Of a DNA stretch of 64,000 nt, positions 52,239 to 61,375 are shown in pieces (the stretch's first letter is position 1; every line of letters starts with the position of its first letter). Both the position numbers and the translations under genes were made by a program. The notes under the pieces were generated by a model. The model saw only the letters and a program-made list of their open reading frames with translations. It searched no databases and had not been told where the DNA came from. Origin of the DNA: an uncultured Candidatus Melainabacteria bacterium (GTDB lineage Bacteria > Cyanobacteriota > Vampirovibrionia > Gastranaerophilales > Gastranaerophilaceae); the NCBI GenBank assembly GCA_949741915.1, contig CATJOM010000035.1, positions 42,432 to 106,431 on the forward strand, read 5' to 3'.

Positions 52239-53393
52239 CTAAATTTTAGCCCTCTTGTTGCTTTTTTTACTTTTGTTAACTTTGTTTTCAGCTAGAATAT
52301 TGTCTATTGAATATTTTGCAAGGGGTTTCCTTGTTTTTCTGTCATAAAACACAAGCCAGTGCTTATATTTTTTATCACTTATTATGAATGAAATTTTTCC
52401 AAGGACAACATCGCCGGAATCAATCTTTTTGAACCATAAAGAAGTATCACCAAATGGAGAAGGGTATGATACATTTTTGATTTCATTCATAAGCGCAATA
52501 TCAAAGGCATAAAACATTTTATCTGTCATATTGCTGATTTTAACATCAAGCGTTAGAATATCTTCTTCATCAAACGGATCTTTTTCAAAGGCTGCTTTAT
52601 TTATTGTAACATCAAGCCCATCATAGATTATATCTTCTTCTTTTAGCGCCTCTTTTGACATAACAGGAATTTCAATATCCGTTATCATTGTAATTTTTAA
52701 TTCATCACCAGGTTTCACATTAACATTTTTGCCCTTATTCATAATGGAGCTTACAAGGCCAATTGCTCCACCAACAGCGGCTCCCCCAGCAAGAGTCATG
52801 CCATTTGATGTTATCGCAGCTTCAAGTCCTAAAAGATTCAGTGCAAACAAACCGCCAATAACCCCGCCAGTTGCAGTGATTCCAACACTTTTAGCCACAT
52901 TTTTAACTGTGCCCTTTGCAAGGTTTTCCTTTGTTGAAAGGCTCGCCTTTATTGGAATCTGCCTGCCATCTGTTGTTACAAGATAGTCAAAAACCGTCAC
53001 AATATAGCCATCGCGTCCAAGGTTTTTAGGATCTTGAATAGAGGTTACAACACCATGTACTATGCTTCCCTTTGGAACTATGATTCCCGATTTACCTTTG
53101 CCGCCATAAACATCTTCCGTGATTTCTGCAAAAAACTCATCACCCTCTTCTGTGTATGAGCCGTTTAAAACCTGCGAAACTGTCATTTTAATGGTATCTT
53201 TTTCATCTAGATAATCAATCTCACCAGTAAAAAGCTGTTTATTGACCTCATTTTTAGTATCAATTTGTTCAATACCACCCTTCAATGAGCCTTCTGCAAA
53301 GGCTGCATTTACTGTAAAGACAGGCGCAAACGCCATAAAATATATGAGACACAAAAAAAGTGATGATATTTTTGAAATAATCTTTTTTAACAT
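52239..53393 (-). CDS. Secreted envelope protein with glycine-zipper (384 aa)
   Basis: About 384 aa from ATG at 53393; further ATG/ATA upstream add only a non-basic extension. Signal peptide MLKKIISKISSLFLCLIYF with cleavage near A-A-F-A. The middle has I-I-V-P-K-G-S-I-V-H-G and T-T-D-G-R-Q-I-P-I-K, then a glycine zipper (AGGAAVGGAIGLVSSIM) and P-G-D-E-L-K-I-T-M, the same order as in the C-terminal part of the SLH protein (21367). The last 120 residues are an unrelated beta-rich domain with a Lys-rich tail. Periplasmic or outer-membrane associated; role unknown. Confidence 0.7.
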   Translation of the reverse strand: MLKKIISKISSLFLCLIYFMAFAPVFTVNAAFAEGSLKGGIEQIDTKNEVNKQLFTGEIDYLDEKDTIKMTVSQVLNGSYTEEGDEFFAEITEDVYGGKGKSGIIVPKGSIVHGVVTSIQDPKNLGRDGYIVTVFDYLVTTDGRQIPIKASLSTKENLAKGTVKNVAKSVGITATGGVIGGLFALNLLGLEAAITSNGMTLAGGAAVGGAIGLVSSIMNKGKNVNVKPGDELKITMITDIEIPVMSKEALKEEDIIYDGLDVTINKAAFEKDPFDEEDILTLDVKISNMTDKMFYAFDIALMNEIKNVSYPSPFGDTSLWFKKIDSGDVVLGKISFIISDKKYKHWLVFYDRKTRKPLAKYSIDNILAENKVNKSKKSNKRAKI

Positions 53394-53800
53394 ATCAACA
53401 TTATACATATTTAACGTTTTTTGTTCCAGCAAGAAAAGAAGGAATTTAGACGAGATTATGAGGTGTATGTTTTTATCGAATTTTTTTTCTGGTTTTGTTT
53501 GCTTCTTTTATTTATTTTTTTTGATTTTAAGTGCCTTTTGATAATTTATTTAGGTAATTATATGCAATTTTACACAAAATTAAAATTTCAGCAAAAGTAG
53601 GCAATTCAAGGATTACGGTTTCACTTTAGTACGGAAAATAAGGTTTGCAAGCAAGGAAGAATGCACTTTTAAATGACAGGCAGCTGAATGCTGCCACATA
53701 GGGGATGCAATTTGACATAAAAAATATTTGTGTGATAATATGGATTTGCTGGACAGAGCTGAAAATCCGTCAGCCGTCAGACAAGGAAGGATTAAGGAAT
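53394..53800. other. Divergent intergenic region with promoter of the HIT gene
   Basis: About 400 bases between two divergent genes. TTGACA at 53712-53717 with GATAAT at 53734-53739 (16-base spacer) is a good promoter for the HIT gene, giving a ~55-base leader that can fold (GGATTT/AAATCC). A GGCAGC/GCTGCC hairpin lies at 53680-53696. No small gene seen. Confidence 0.5.
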
Positions 53801-54130
53801 ATGGATTGCATTTTTTGCAAAATAGCAAACAAAGAAATTCCCTCTAATTTAGTATACGAGAGTGAAAATACGGTTGCATTCAATGATATAAACCCAGTTG
53901 CGCCTGTGCATATTCTAGTTATACCAAAAAAACATATTGAAAGCTTAAATGAGCTTAATGATAAAGATTTAATGGCAGAATTACTTTTTTCTGTTAAAGA
54001 AATTTGCAAAAAATTAAACATAACAGATTACAGAACGGTAATTAATACTGGAAAGGGTGCAGGACAGGAGGTATTTCATATTCATCTGCATATAATATCT
54101 GGCCGTCCTTTAAAATGGCCTCCGGGATAG
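53801..54130 (+). CDS. HIT-family nucleotide-binding protein
   Basis: 109 aa from ATG at 53801 after AAGGAAT; the frame is open further upstream but only across its own promoter and leader. Starts D-C-I-F-C-K-I-A-N-K-E-I-P-S, then L-V-I-P-K-K-H-I, and the histidine triad H-I-H-L-H-I-I-S-G-R. Hint/PKCI-type enzyme that hydrolyses AMP-N or AMP-lysine adducts. Slightly short at the C-terminus but complete. Confidence 0.94.
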   Translation: MDCIFCKIANKEIPSNLVYESENTVAFNDINPVAPVHILVIPKKHIESLNELNDKDLMAELLFSVKEICKKLNITDYRTVINTGKGAGQEVFHIHLHIISGRPLKWPPG

Positions 54131-54312
54131 GTTTTTGTCTAATGCTGCTGATAATTGAAACCATTTACTAATTCCGCCTAAATAAACTAATTGTTAATTT
54201 TTGTAAAAAAAATTAAATTCCACAGCAATTTAGCGAATAAGAATTTCTTTAAAATAGTATAAAATCTTTTGGATAGAGATTTAAATAGGCGGAATTTAAA
54301 AAGGTTAAAATT

Positions 54313-54504
54313 ATGTACAGCGAAGAAATGATGACATATTTGTATTCATACGATATGCCTAACAAAAAAGTAAAAGATAGTAAAAAATCAGCACAACAGT
54401 TTGCTACAAAAGAAAAAACCGGCTCCAATAACGATATGCCGCTTTTACATGTTTTAAAAAGTGCATACGCCGCCATTCCGGTTGACTTTGGCAATACACA
54501 ATAA
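54313..54504 (+). CDS. Small protein of unknown function upstream of the cyclo-ligase (63 aa)
   Basis: 63 aa, ATG at 54313, weak AAGG upstream. Charged middle (K-K-V-K-D-S-K-K-S-A) and N-terminal M-M-T-Y-L-Y-S-Y-D-M. No family recognised. The next ATG lies one base after its TAA (TAAAATG), so the two genes are coupled. Supported by position and codon composition only. Confidence 0.5.
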   Translation: MYSEEMMTYLYSYDMPNKKVKDSKKSAQQFATKEKTGSNNDMPLLHVLKSAYAAIPVDFGNTQ

Positions 54505-54505
54505 A

Positions 54506-55186
54506 ATGATTACAAAACAAGAATTAAGAACTATTTTTAAGGAAAAGCGACACGCTTTATTCAAACAAGGCGAAATTGATAAAATTTCGAGCAAAATATG
54601 TGAAAAACTAAGCGGCCTTATAAATTATTACAAAGCAGGACACATCCTGGCTTTTTATCCCAAGGGCTCAGAGCTTGATGTACGAAGGCTTTTAGATAAA
54701 AATGCTTGTGATATTTCATCGGATTGTTATATTGAACCGCTTGAACAATATACAAAAATTTCTCAAAATATAAATACCCAAAAACCAAATATATATGGAA
54801 ACAAGCCCGCAAGCCCCGCAAACAACAGGCATTTTTATCTGCCCTTTTGCAAAGGAGATAAAATACTTGCATGCCCATATAAAAGTGGAGATGAGCTTTC
54901 ATTAAACAAATTTAAAATATATGAGCCTACAACAAAACCGGTTTTAGATATCGAAATACTTGATATGATTATAACACCGGCACTTTGTGCTGACTTTAAG
55001 TTTAACCGCCTTGGATATGGCGGCGGTTTTTATGACAGATTTTTTGCAAACCATAATTTAAGAGCAAAAAAAGTGGTCATTGTGCCTGATGATATGTTAA
55101 TAGAGGCAATTCCTACTGATAAATACGATAAAAAATGTGATATAATTGTGACCGAAAAAAGGACTCTAGAAGCAAAAGACCTCTAG
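54506..55186 (+). CDS. 5-formyltetrahydrofolate cyclo-ligase
   Basis: 226 aa from ATG at 54506. ATP-dependent conversion of 5-formyl-THF to 5,10-methenyl-THF. N-terminal K-Q-E-L-R-T-I-F-K-E-K-R, A-F-Y-P-K-G-S-E-L-D, then the family block Y-G-G-G-F-Y-D-R-F near residue 180, preceded by L-C-A-D-F-K-F-N-R-L-G. A ~40-residue insertion with Asn/Pro-rich sequence (residues ~75-120) lengthens it beyond the usual ~190. Confidence 0.92.
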   Translation: MITKQELRTIFKEKRHALFKQGEIDKISSKICEKLSGLINYYKAGHILAFYPKGSELDVRRLLDKNACDISSDCYIEPLEQYTKISQNINTQKPNIYGNKPASPANNRHFYLPFCKGDKILACPYKSGDELSLNKFKIYEPTTKPVLDIEILDMIITPALCADFKFNRLGYGGGFYDRFFANHNLRAKKVVIVPDDMLIEAIPTDKYDKKCDIIVTEKRTLEAKDL

Positions 55187-55345
55187 CTCCTACAACTCTA
55201 TAATAATTGCAGCAGAAGGTTTTTCATAGTTGCTACTGTTATGGTGAATCACCAAAACCAAAATATGTATTAAATTTGCCAAATGACCTTTTAGCTTCAA
55301 AATAAAAAGAATGCCACTTCTTTACAAATAATGCTTGCAGAATGT

Positions 55346-56413
55346 TTAGCTCATCTTTACAAAGCCAGTTAAATTCTGCAGATTTGCTGTATAGCTTCTG
55401 TTTCTTACAGCATCGCTGGAATTCCCTTCAACAGTTTCAAAACTGCCATCACTGTTAACCTTTGTAACAATGCCAACATGGGAAGAGCCACCTTCCTGCT
55501 TTACAAATAAATCCCCAGGTTTTACATTTTGTGCAATAATTTGTGCCTTATTTGCCTGCCCTGATGTTTGGATAAACCTGCCGTTTTGCTTTCCCCAGGC
55601 CAAAATGCCTGCAACAGCAGATGAACCAAAGCCTGCAGGAAGGGTATTTCCTGTAATTTCACAAGATTTTTTAACTACATATGTTACAAAATCAGCACAC
55701 CAAGCCTGGCTTACGCCGCCGGGTGAAAATGCAGCATTACCTTGAGCGTCAGTATTAATTTTTCCCACAAAAGCATTGCCTATCTGGCAAATAGCATTAC
55801 CAAAGCCATTTGTTGAGTTTATATTTGATTTTACCGAACTCAAAATATTTGCTGCAGAAGTATTTGTAACAGCATTTACTGTAGATGAAGATGCTGAATT
55901 TGCAAGCTGGTTAATTGTATTTAGTGCCTGTTCTCGTGTGGTTTGAACAGAACTTTCAAGGCTTTTTATATTAAGCAGCATCATGTTTATATTTTCATAT
56001 ATTGCATTCCTTTGTCCACGAAGTGCAGCTAGAGAGCTTTGACATGTTGCCGCATCACTTGCTCCAGATCTTAATAAATCAGAAATAGACCTTGCCTGCT
56101 CATTAATCTCTGCTAATTGTTCGCGTAAATTTTCCAATTGTTCATAATAGAGTTTCATTTCATTTTGGCTGCTTTCTTCTGCGGATGCAAGCTGGGTTTT
56201 GATTCCTGAAATACCACTTTGAAGCGCAGAATTTACATTTGCAGTGTCATTTATTTCATATGATTGAAGGCTGTCTTCAACAGTCTTGGAGTCAATTTGT
56301 GAATTTGCATTTGTTTTTTTTGCTGTATTATCTTTGTTTACACTGGTTTTTGTATTATCAGTTTTGGTTGCTTTTTTTGTGCCCGCAGAGCCATTTACTC
56401 CATTTACTGTCAT
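55346..56413 (-). CDS. Coiled-coil protein with C-terminal CHAP-type amidase domain (355 aa)
   Basis: 355 aa, ATG at 56413 after AAGGA. No Sec signal; the N-terminal 55 residues are Lys/Thr/Asn-rich and disordered, then a Gln/Glu/Ala coiled coil (~60-190). The C-terminal domain (~205-355) is CHAP-like: Cys in Q-A-W-C-A-D-F-V, His in S-S-H-V-G-I-V, then V-E-G-N-S-S-D. By family this cuts peptidoglycan amide bonds. The lack of a Sec signal is odd for a wall enzyme, so export by another route is likely. Confidence 0.82.
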   Translation of the reverse strand: MTVNGVNGSAGTKKATKTDNTKTSVNKDNTAKKTNANSQIDSKTVEDSLQSYEINDTANVNSALQSGISGIKTQLASAEESSQNEMKLYYEQLENLREQLAEINEQARSISDLLRSGASDAATCQSSLAALRGQRNAIYENINMMLLNIKSLESSVQTTREQALNTINQLANSASSSTVNAVTNTSAANILSSVKSNINSTNGFGNAICQIGNAFVGKINTDAQGNAAFSPGGVSQAWCADFVTYVVKKSCEITGNTLPAGFGSSAVAGILAWGKQNGRFIQTSGQANKAQIIAQNVKPGDLFVKQEGGSSHVGIVTKVNSDGSFETVEGNSSDAVRNRSYTANLQNLTGFVKMS

Positions 56414-56520
56414 TATAAGTTCTTCCTTGTTTTTTAAAAAATTACCACACTGTAATCATTCTATCGGCAATTGTTTTGAAAACTTTAAATCTTAAGATTT
56501 TAAGAAAAGGAGAAAATTAA

Positions 56521-57108
56521 ATGGCAAAAAGTTTAGAAAACACCCAAACAAAAGAAAACCTGTTAAAGGCCTTTGCTGGCGAATCTATGGCAAGAAACAG
56601 ATATACTTACTATGCAAAAAAAGCAGAGGAAGAAGGGTATATTCAAATTTCAAATATTTTTCTTGAAACGGCCTGTAATGAAAAGGAGCATGCTAAAAGA
56701 TTCTTTGATTTAATTGGTGAAGAAAATATTCCAATAACAATTACAAATGCAACTTATCCTACAGGATTGTCTGAAAAAACTGCTGATAACTTAAAATTTG
56801 CTGCAGACGGAGAACATGAGGAAAACACTATTCTTTATCCAAACTTCGCAAAAATAGCAGAAGAAGAGGGTTTTGACAAAGTCAGGGATGCCTTTTTAGA
56901 GATTACAAAGGTTGAAAAAATCCATGAGGCAAGATACAAAAAACTAAGAGAAAATATCTTGCAGGGTAAAGTTTTCAAGAAAGACAATGAAGTTATCTGG
57001 AAATGCTCTAACTGCGGATATCATTTCTTTGGAAAGCAAGCACCTGAAAGATGCCCGTCCTGTATGCATAAACAGGAATATTTTGAATTATTCTCAGAAA
57101 ATTATTAA
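56521..57108 (+). CDS. rbr: Rubrerythrin
   Basis: 195 aa, ATG at 56521 after AAGGAG. Four-helix di-iron domain with E-x-x-A-R-N-R-Y, E-K-E-H-A-K, E-E-N, K-V-E-K-I-H-E-A-R, and a C-terminal rubredoxin domain C-S-N-C-G...C-P-S-C. It reduces hydrogen peroxide in anaerobes using NADH-derived electrons. Evidence that the host is an anaerobe. Confidence 0.97.
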   Translation: MAKSLENTQTKENLLKAFAGESMARNRYTYYAKKAEEEGYIQISNIFLETACNEKEHAKRFFDLIGEENIPITITNATYPTGLSEKTADNLKFAADGEHEENTILYPNFAKIAEEEGFDKVRDAFLEITKVEKIHEARYKKLRENILQGKVFKKDNEVIWKCSNCGYHFFGKQAPERCPSCMHKQEYFELFSENY

Positions 57109-57196
57109 ATAGCATTTAGGCAATTAGCCAGGTATAGCTATACAAAACAGCAGCATGACAAATGCACCTGTAATTTAGGTCATCATATTGATACCA

Positions 57197-57220
57197 AAAG
57201 CTCCCTAATTAGGGAGCTTT
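57197..57220 (+). terminator. Perfect hairpin behind rubrerythrin, probable terminator
   Basis: AAAGCTCCCTAA is directly followed by its complement TTAGGGAGCTTT. The downstream sequence goes on as AAGCTG...GGCTTTTATTTT, giving a second short stem and a late U-tract. It ends the rubrerythrin unit before the activase gene. Confidence 0.7.
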
Positions 57221-57288
57221 AAGCTGTAAAGGCTTTTATTTTAGCAAACTTGTACATAAAACTTTGTTTATACTAGAATATAGTTATT

Positions 57289-58296
57289 ATGAAAGTATAT
57301 TTAGGTATAGATGTAGGCTCTGTTACAACAAAGCTTGCAGTAGTGGATGAAAACGGAAAATACGTAGACAGCTATATGCTAAGAACTGCAGGACAGCCTG
57401 TGAAGGCGGTTCAAAATGGTTTAAAAGAGCTTTTAGGAAAATCTGCAGTCGAATACGAAGTATGCCAGGTAGGCACAACAGGCTCAGGCAGAAATCTTGC
57501 AGGGGCGCTTGTGGGTGCTGATGTTATAAAGAATGAAATTACAGCACACGCTGTGGCTGCAAGCATTATTGTACCTGGTGTTCAGACGATTCTTGAAATC
57601 GGCGGACAGGATTCAAAAATTATAATCCTAAGAGATGGCATTGTGACTGATTTTGCAATGAATACCGTGTGCGCTGCAGGCACAGGCAGCTTTTTAGACC
57701 AACAGGCAGGCCGCTTAAATGTAAAAATTGAAGATTTTGGTACAATTGCCCTGCAATCCACCTCTCCTGCAAGAATAGCGGGAAGATGCGGAGTTTTTGC
57801 AGAATCTGACCTTATTCATAAGCAGCAATTAGGATATCCTGTAGAGGACCTTCTTTACGGGCTTTGCCAAGCTCTTGTGAGAAATTATTTGTCGAATCTG
57901 GCCCTTGGAAAGGAACTTCTGCCTATAATTACATTCCAGGGTGGCGTTGCCACCAATAAAGGCATGGTAAAAGCATTTCAAGATGCTTTAGGGTGCGAAA
58001 TTGTTGTTCCGCCAAACCATCAGACAATGGGAGCAATAGGCGCTGCGTTCCTTGCTATGGAGCATCATCAATACACAAATAATGCAACTAAATTTAAAGG
58101 CTGGCAGACAAAGGATATGCATTTTAATTCTATAACCTGCACCTGCAGCGGCTGCTCAAACAATTGCGAAGTTATATCAATTGTTGAAGGAGATATTGAA
58201 CCGCTTCCGCCGGGCAAAGAACATAAAATTTCAGACATAAAAGGCAACCTAATAGCCCGCTGGGGTGGCACCTGTGGAAAGTGGGATATAGGGTAA
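57289..58296 (+). CDS. BadF/HgdC-type CoA-dehydratase activase-like ATPase (335 aa)
   Basis: 335 aa, ATG at 57289. ASKHA fold: G-I-D-V-G-S-V-T-T-K, G-T-T-G-S-G-R, G-G-Q-D-S-K, and V-C-A-A-G-T-G-S-F-L-D-Q-Q-A with the Cys that joins the [4Fe-4S] cluster between two subunits, then G-V-F-A-E-S-D. The C-terminal end has C-T-C-S-G-C-S-N-N-C, the start of the Cys-rich region that in long relatives precedes DUF2229, but the gene stops soon after it. It uses ATP to pass low-potential electrons to a dehydratase-like partner, not found in the window. Whether the C-terminus is a truncation or a family form is open. Confidence 0.85.
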   Translation: MKVYLGIDVGSVTTKLAVVDENGKYVDSYMLRTAGQPVKAVQNGLKELLGKSAVEYEVCQVGTTGSGRNLAGALVGADVIKNEITAHAVAASIIVPGVQTILEIGGQDSKIIILRDGIVTDFAMNTVCAAGTGSFLDQQAGRLNVKIEDFGTIALQSTSPARIAGRCGVFAESDLIHKQQLGYPVEDLLYGLCQALVRNYLSNLALGKELLPIITFQGGVATNKGMVKAFQDALGCEIVVPPNHQTMGAIGAAFLAMEHHQYTNNATKFKGWQTKDMHFNSITCTCSGCSNNCEVISIVEGDIEPLPPGKEHKISDIKGNLIARWGGTCGKWDIG

Positions 58297-58306
58297 AAAA
58301 ACCGTT

Positions 58307-58723
58307 TTGAATAACAAAATTTCTAGGAATAGAATAAAAATTAATGTTTATAATATCTATTTAATATTTCTAAATACGATATTCTATGCATTGCTTTCTG
58401 TAGGAATTTTATGGATTATTTTTTTATTTTTTTCTGGAATATTTATTGCAATCAGTTATAACGCAACACCCTTAAAAGTGCTTGCCTGGCTTGGCTTTTA
58501 TACTAGTAGCTATACAGCTATATTATCTTTGGTTTTTTACTCAAAAAATCATATTGAACAAATTGCCAAAAAAAAGGACGGCAAACATATTGTTGCAGAA
58601 GCAATAAATTACAAAAGCGAAGTAGCCCGCTGGGCAAAGCTTTGTGTGGTGTTAACGGTTATTAGTTTTCTTGCGGCATACAGCGTACCTTTGTTTGTAT
58701 GTTTTATCTCCATTGCATCTTAA
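58307..58723 (+). CDS. Small membrane protein (138 aa, three helices)
   Basis: 138 aa from TTG at 58307, 10 bases after the activase stop. Three hydrophobic segments (IYLIFLNTIFYALLSVGILW, LGFYTSSYTAILSLVF, LCVVLTVISFLAAYSVPLF) with Lys-rich loops between. No family recognised. The 3' end lies 2 bases from the convergent gene on the minus strand. Possibly cotranscribed with the activase. Confidence 0.6.
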   Translation: MNNKISRNRIKINVYNIYLIFLNTIFYALLSVGILWIIFLFFSGIFIAISYNATPLKVLAWLGFYTSSYTAILSLVFYSKNHIEQIAKKKDGKHIVAEAINYKSEVARWAKLCVVLTVISFLAAYSVPLFVCFISIAS

Positions 58724-58725
58724 TT

Positions 58726-59268
58726 TTAAAACAAGCTCCTTAATGCCATCACAGCTTTTTTATACAGAATTTGCATTCCTGTTTTGGGCGATTTGCAAGC
58801 CATAACTAGGACTTCATCTTCTTTAATTAAGGTATTTAAAAACTCTTTTAATTGGGCGCGAATATCTGTTTGTTTTATAGGAGTTATTTGCTCAAAACTA
58901 ACAGAGGCAAAGGACTTACCTTTACCAACATCATTGCCGTACTCAGACTTTGAACCTACTAAAATTGGGAATTTATAATTCTTTCCGTTTACTTCATTTG
59001 TTATTGAAATTTCACAATAATCACGCTTTTTTGCAGCCACACAGCCATTTTCAAGGCTGCCAAATTTTCGTATTTCCTTAATAGTCCTAGCCTTGATTGA
59101 ATCAACAGAAAATATTGATTCGGCAGGAGTTTTTGCCTCTAATTCCTTCAAAAAATTTTGCAATTCCTGTGTTAACAGCGTTTTACTGCCATTATGAATT
59201 TCAAACACAGTATTGTTATTTTTTATAGTACCCCCAAAGCCAAATTTGTTCGGGTTTACAGCCCTCAT
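58726..59268 (-). CDS. Hypothetical protein with FGFGG tag (180 aa)
   Basis: 180 aa, ATG at 59268. N-terminus M-R-A-V-N-P-N-K-F-G-F-G-G-T, like the short Phe-x-Gly segments of the hypotheticals at 11-17 kb. No signal peptide or transmembrane helix. Core with A-K-K-R-D-Y-C-E-I-S-I and F-A-S-V-S-F-E-Q-I-T-P-I. No known domain. Function unknown. Confidence 0.7.
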   Translation of the reverse strand: MRAVNPNKFGFGGTIKNNNTVFEIHNGSKTLLTQELQNFLKELEAKTPAESIFSVDSIKARTIKEIRKFGSLENGCVAAKKRDYCEISITNEVNGKNYKFPILVGSKSEYGNDVGKGKSFASVSFEQITPIKQTDIRAQLKEFLNTLIKEDEVLVMACKSPKTGMQILYKKAVMALRSLF

Positions 59269-60153
59269 CTTTAATTCCTTCCATTTTTGTTTGACATACT
59301 TTTTTCATGTGGTGAAATATTAAAACCCGTGAATTTATTTTTTTGCGCATTTTGTTTTTTGCAAAATATTTTAAGCGCAATAATTAAATTTACCAGGGGT
59401 TTAGGCCGCTTTTTCTTTCCAAAAAACACTGATTGCGAACATTTTAAACGTACGATACGGTTGTATCTACCTTTTCATAGGGTTTCTAGATAAATATTAA
59501 TACTTACGTTTTTGCACGAATTAATTTTACATACCCTAAAACCCAATAATTGCAGTATATACAAGCAAATTACACTGTTAAAACCCTTATTATTACTTAT
59601 TTTTTTGACATATATAGGCTCTAAAAGCAGTCAGTGAAAGTTTTTTAGGGGACAATTTTAATAATTTTAAGTAAAATAGCGTCAGGACAAGCATTTAACG
59701 CGTGCAAAAATGCGTAAAGACAAGCTGTAAAGGATTTTTCAGGCCAATATGTAATATGATAATCTTGTTTAAAAATAATATTACGGTGCTATTTGCAGTT
59801 TGCAAAGGAAATAGAGGGATTATTGCAGCGTAAGATGGCTAATTCTATTGAGTTTTGGATACCTGGTATATACAATTCATACATCCAGTCTAGTTTTCAA
59901 GCGTTATCATTAGTTTAAATACAAATACAGCAAAGATTTAAAGGATTTTTTAATAAGAAAAACACAAATCAATAAAATCTTCCTGGCGCAAAAAGTTACA
60001 CGTACAATGCATACAAATTAACCATAATTTTTTAAAAAATTATAAAGAATGTAAATTTTTATTACCAAATTGTTACAAAAATTTTTATTAAAAGCAAGAT
60101 TTCGACTTTACATGTTTTATAAGAAGCGTCAGCACTTTTGAAAAGGAATAATT
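59269..60153. other. Long non-coding AT-rich region
   Basis: About 885 bases without a credible gene. Frames are short and start only at TTG. It contains AAAGG/TTTTTTAGG-type pieces (near 59647, 59738, 59938) that echo those in 7064-7677. No tRNA, terminator or IS ends seen. The last part holds the AAGGA for the gene at 60154. Confidence 0.4.
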
Positions 60154-61112
60154 ATGCAAATTATTGGCTTTTCGGGCTCAAATTATAAAGAACCCGCAAA
60201 AACACAGGCTCAAAAGCCAAATTTACCCCCCCCCCCCAAGATAAAGATAAACCAAGCGCTGGAAGGATAATTGGAGGAGCGATTCTTGGAAACATTGCCG
60301 GGAATATTACCGCACAATTACCTGCCAGTATTATAACTCCCATTTGTATGGGCAAACTTACTGAAATTTCAAAAAATCTTACGAAAGATGAAGCTGCAGC
60401 GACTAAAAGCGCGCTAGATAAGGCTTTTTTGGATTCAAGGCTTAAGGAAAAGGGTGTTGAAATCGTTAAAGCCAGCAGTAAAAATGCTGATAAAATAAAA
60501 GAAATTATAGCCAATGAGTATACTTCAGGTGTTGGAAAATTCTATCCAAAGAGCTATAAAAATATGTTAATACAAGCCCAGACAGCCCAAGTGGTAAATG
60601 GCCAAAATGCTTTCTGTACGCTGAAATCAAACAAAATTATATTACCTGAAAACAACCAGCTGATTCTTGGTGCTTTTCATGAATTGGGTCATGGCATTAA
60701 TAAAAACTTTGGCAAGATGGGAAAAATACTCCAAAAGTCCCGCGCTGCAGCGCTTTTAACCGTGCCTATTACACTTATTGCGCTTTTTAAGAATAAAAAA
60801 GAAGAGGGTGAAGAGCCAAAAAATTTCTTTGACAAAACGGCTGATTTTGTCAAAAAACATGCAGGAAAACTGGCATTTGCTACATTTTTGCCATCACTCA
60901 TTGAAGAAGGACTTGCCACATACCGCGGAAATAAGCTTGCAAGCAAAGTTTTGAACCCTGAGCTTTTAAGCAAAGTAAAAGCCACAAACAGGTTTGGATT
61001 TGCCTCATATGCAGCAGTGGCAATATCTATGAGCATTGGCACATACATTGCAAAGACCGTAAGAGATAAATTTGTACACCCAGAGCTTTCAAAGACAGAT
61101 AAAAACAGCTAA
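60154..61112 (+). CDS. Predicted zinc metallopeptidase, out of frame at a 12-C tract (phase-variable)
   Basis: ATG at 60154 (after AAGGA) reads M-Q-I-I-G-F-S-G-S-N..., then into a run of 12 C (60226-60237). As it stands the frame ends at TAA 60268-60270 after 38 residues. One C more (13) or two fewer (10) brings it into the long frame, open to 61112, giving about 319 residues. That frame holds a Gly-rich membrane-like start (GAILGNIAGNI), a helical middle, F-H-E-L-G-H-G-I-N (HExxH, zinc ligands) and S-L-I-E-E-G-L-A-T-Y-R-G with a plausible third ligand Glu, plus two hydrophobic helices. The N-terminal G-F-S-G matches the tag of other hypotheticals here. An ATG at 60348 lacks a ribosome site, so upstream start in the ON state is likely. 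Confidence 0.8.
60226..60237 (+). repeat. 12-base poly-C contingency tract
   Basis: Uninterrupted run of 12 C in a genome with very few C runs, placed inside a coding region at codon 25 and determining whether translation reaches the peptidase domain. Slipped-strand mispairing would switch expression. Confidence 0.9.
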
Positions 61113-61375
61113 CTCCTTATACAAAAAAAGGCAAAATCTGCGCAAATAAAAGATGGTAATCATATATAATTTTACACTTATTAAATGTTTTCTTTTTATA
61201 CATAGGGACTTTTATTAAAAGAAAAAATTCGATATTTTTTTGTAAAATTGTATATAATAATGAAAAAATTTTAAGTATTTATATATTGTTGAAGGCTAAA
61301 CAACTTTTAATAACAGCGTTTGGCTTTCATGTTGTCAAAATTTAATCATAGTGCCCATTTTGACACTAGCAGATT

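Noticed and set aside
59287..59493. 68-codon frame on the plus strand after the FGFGG-tagged gene
   Set aside because: TTG start, no ribosome site, Phe/Lys-rich low-complexity composition typical of AT-rich spacer.
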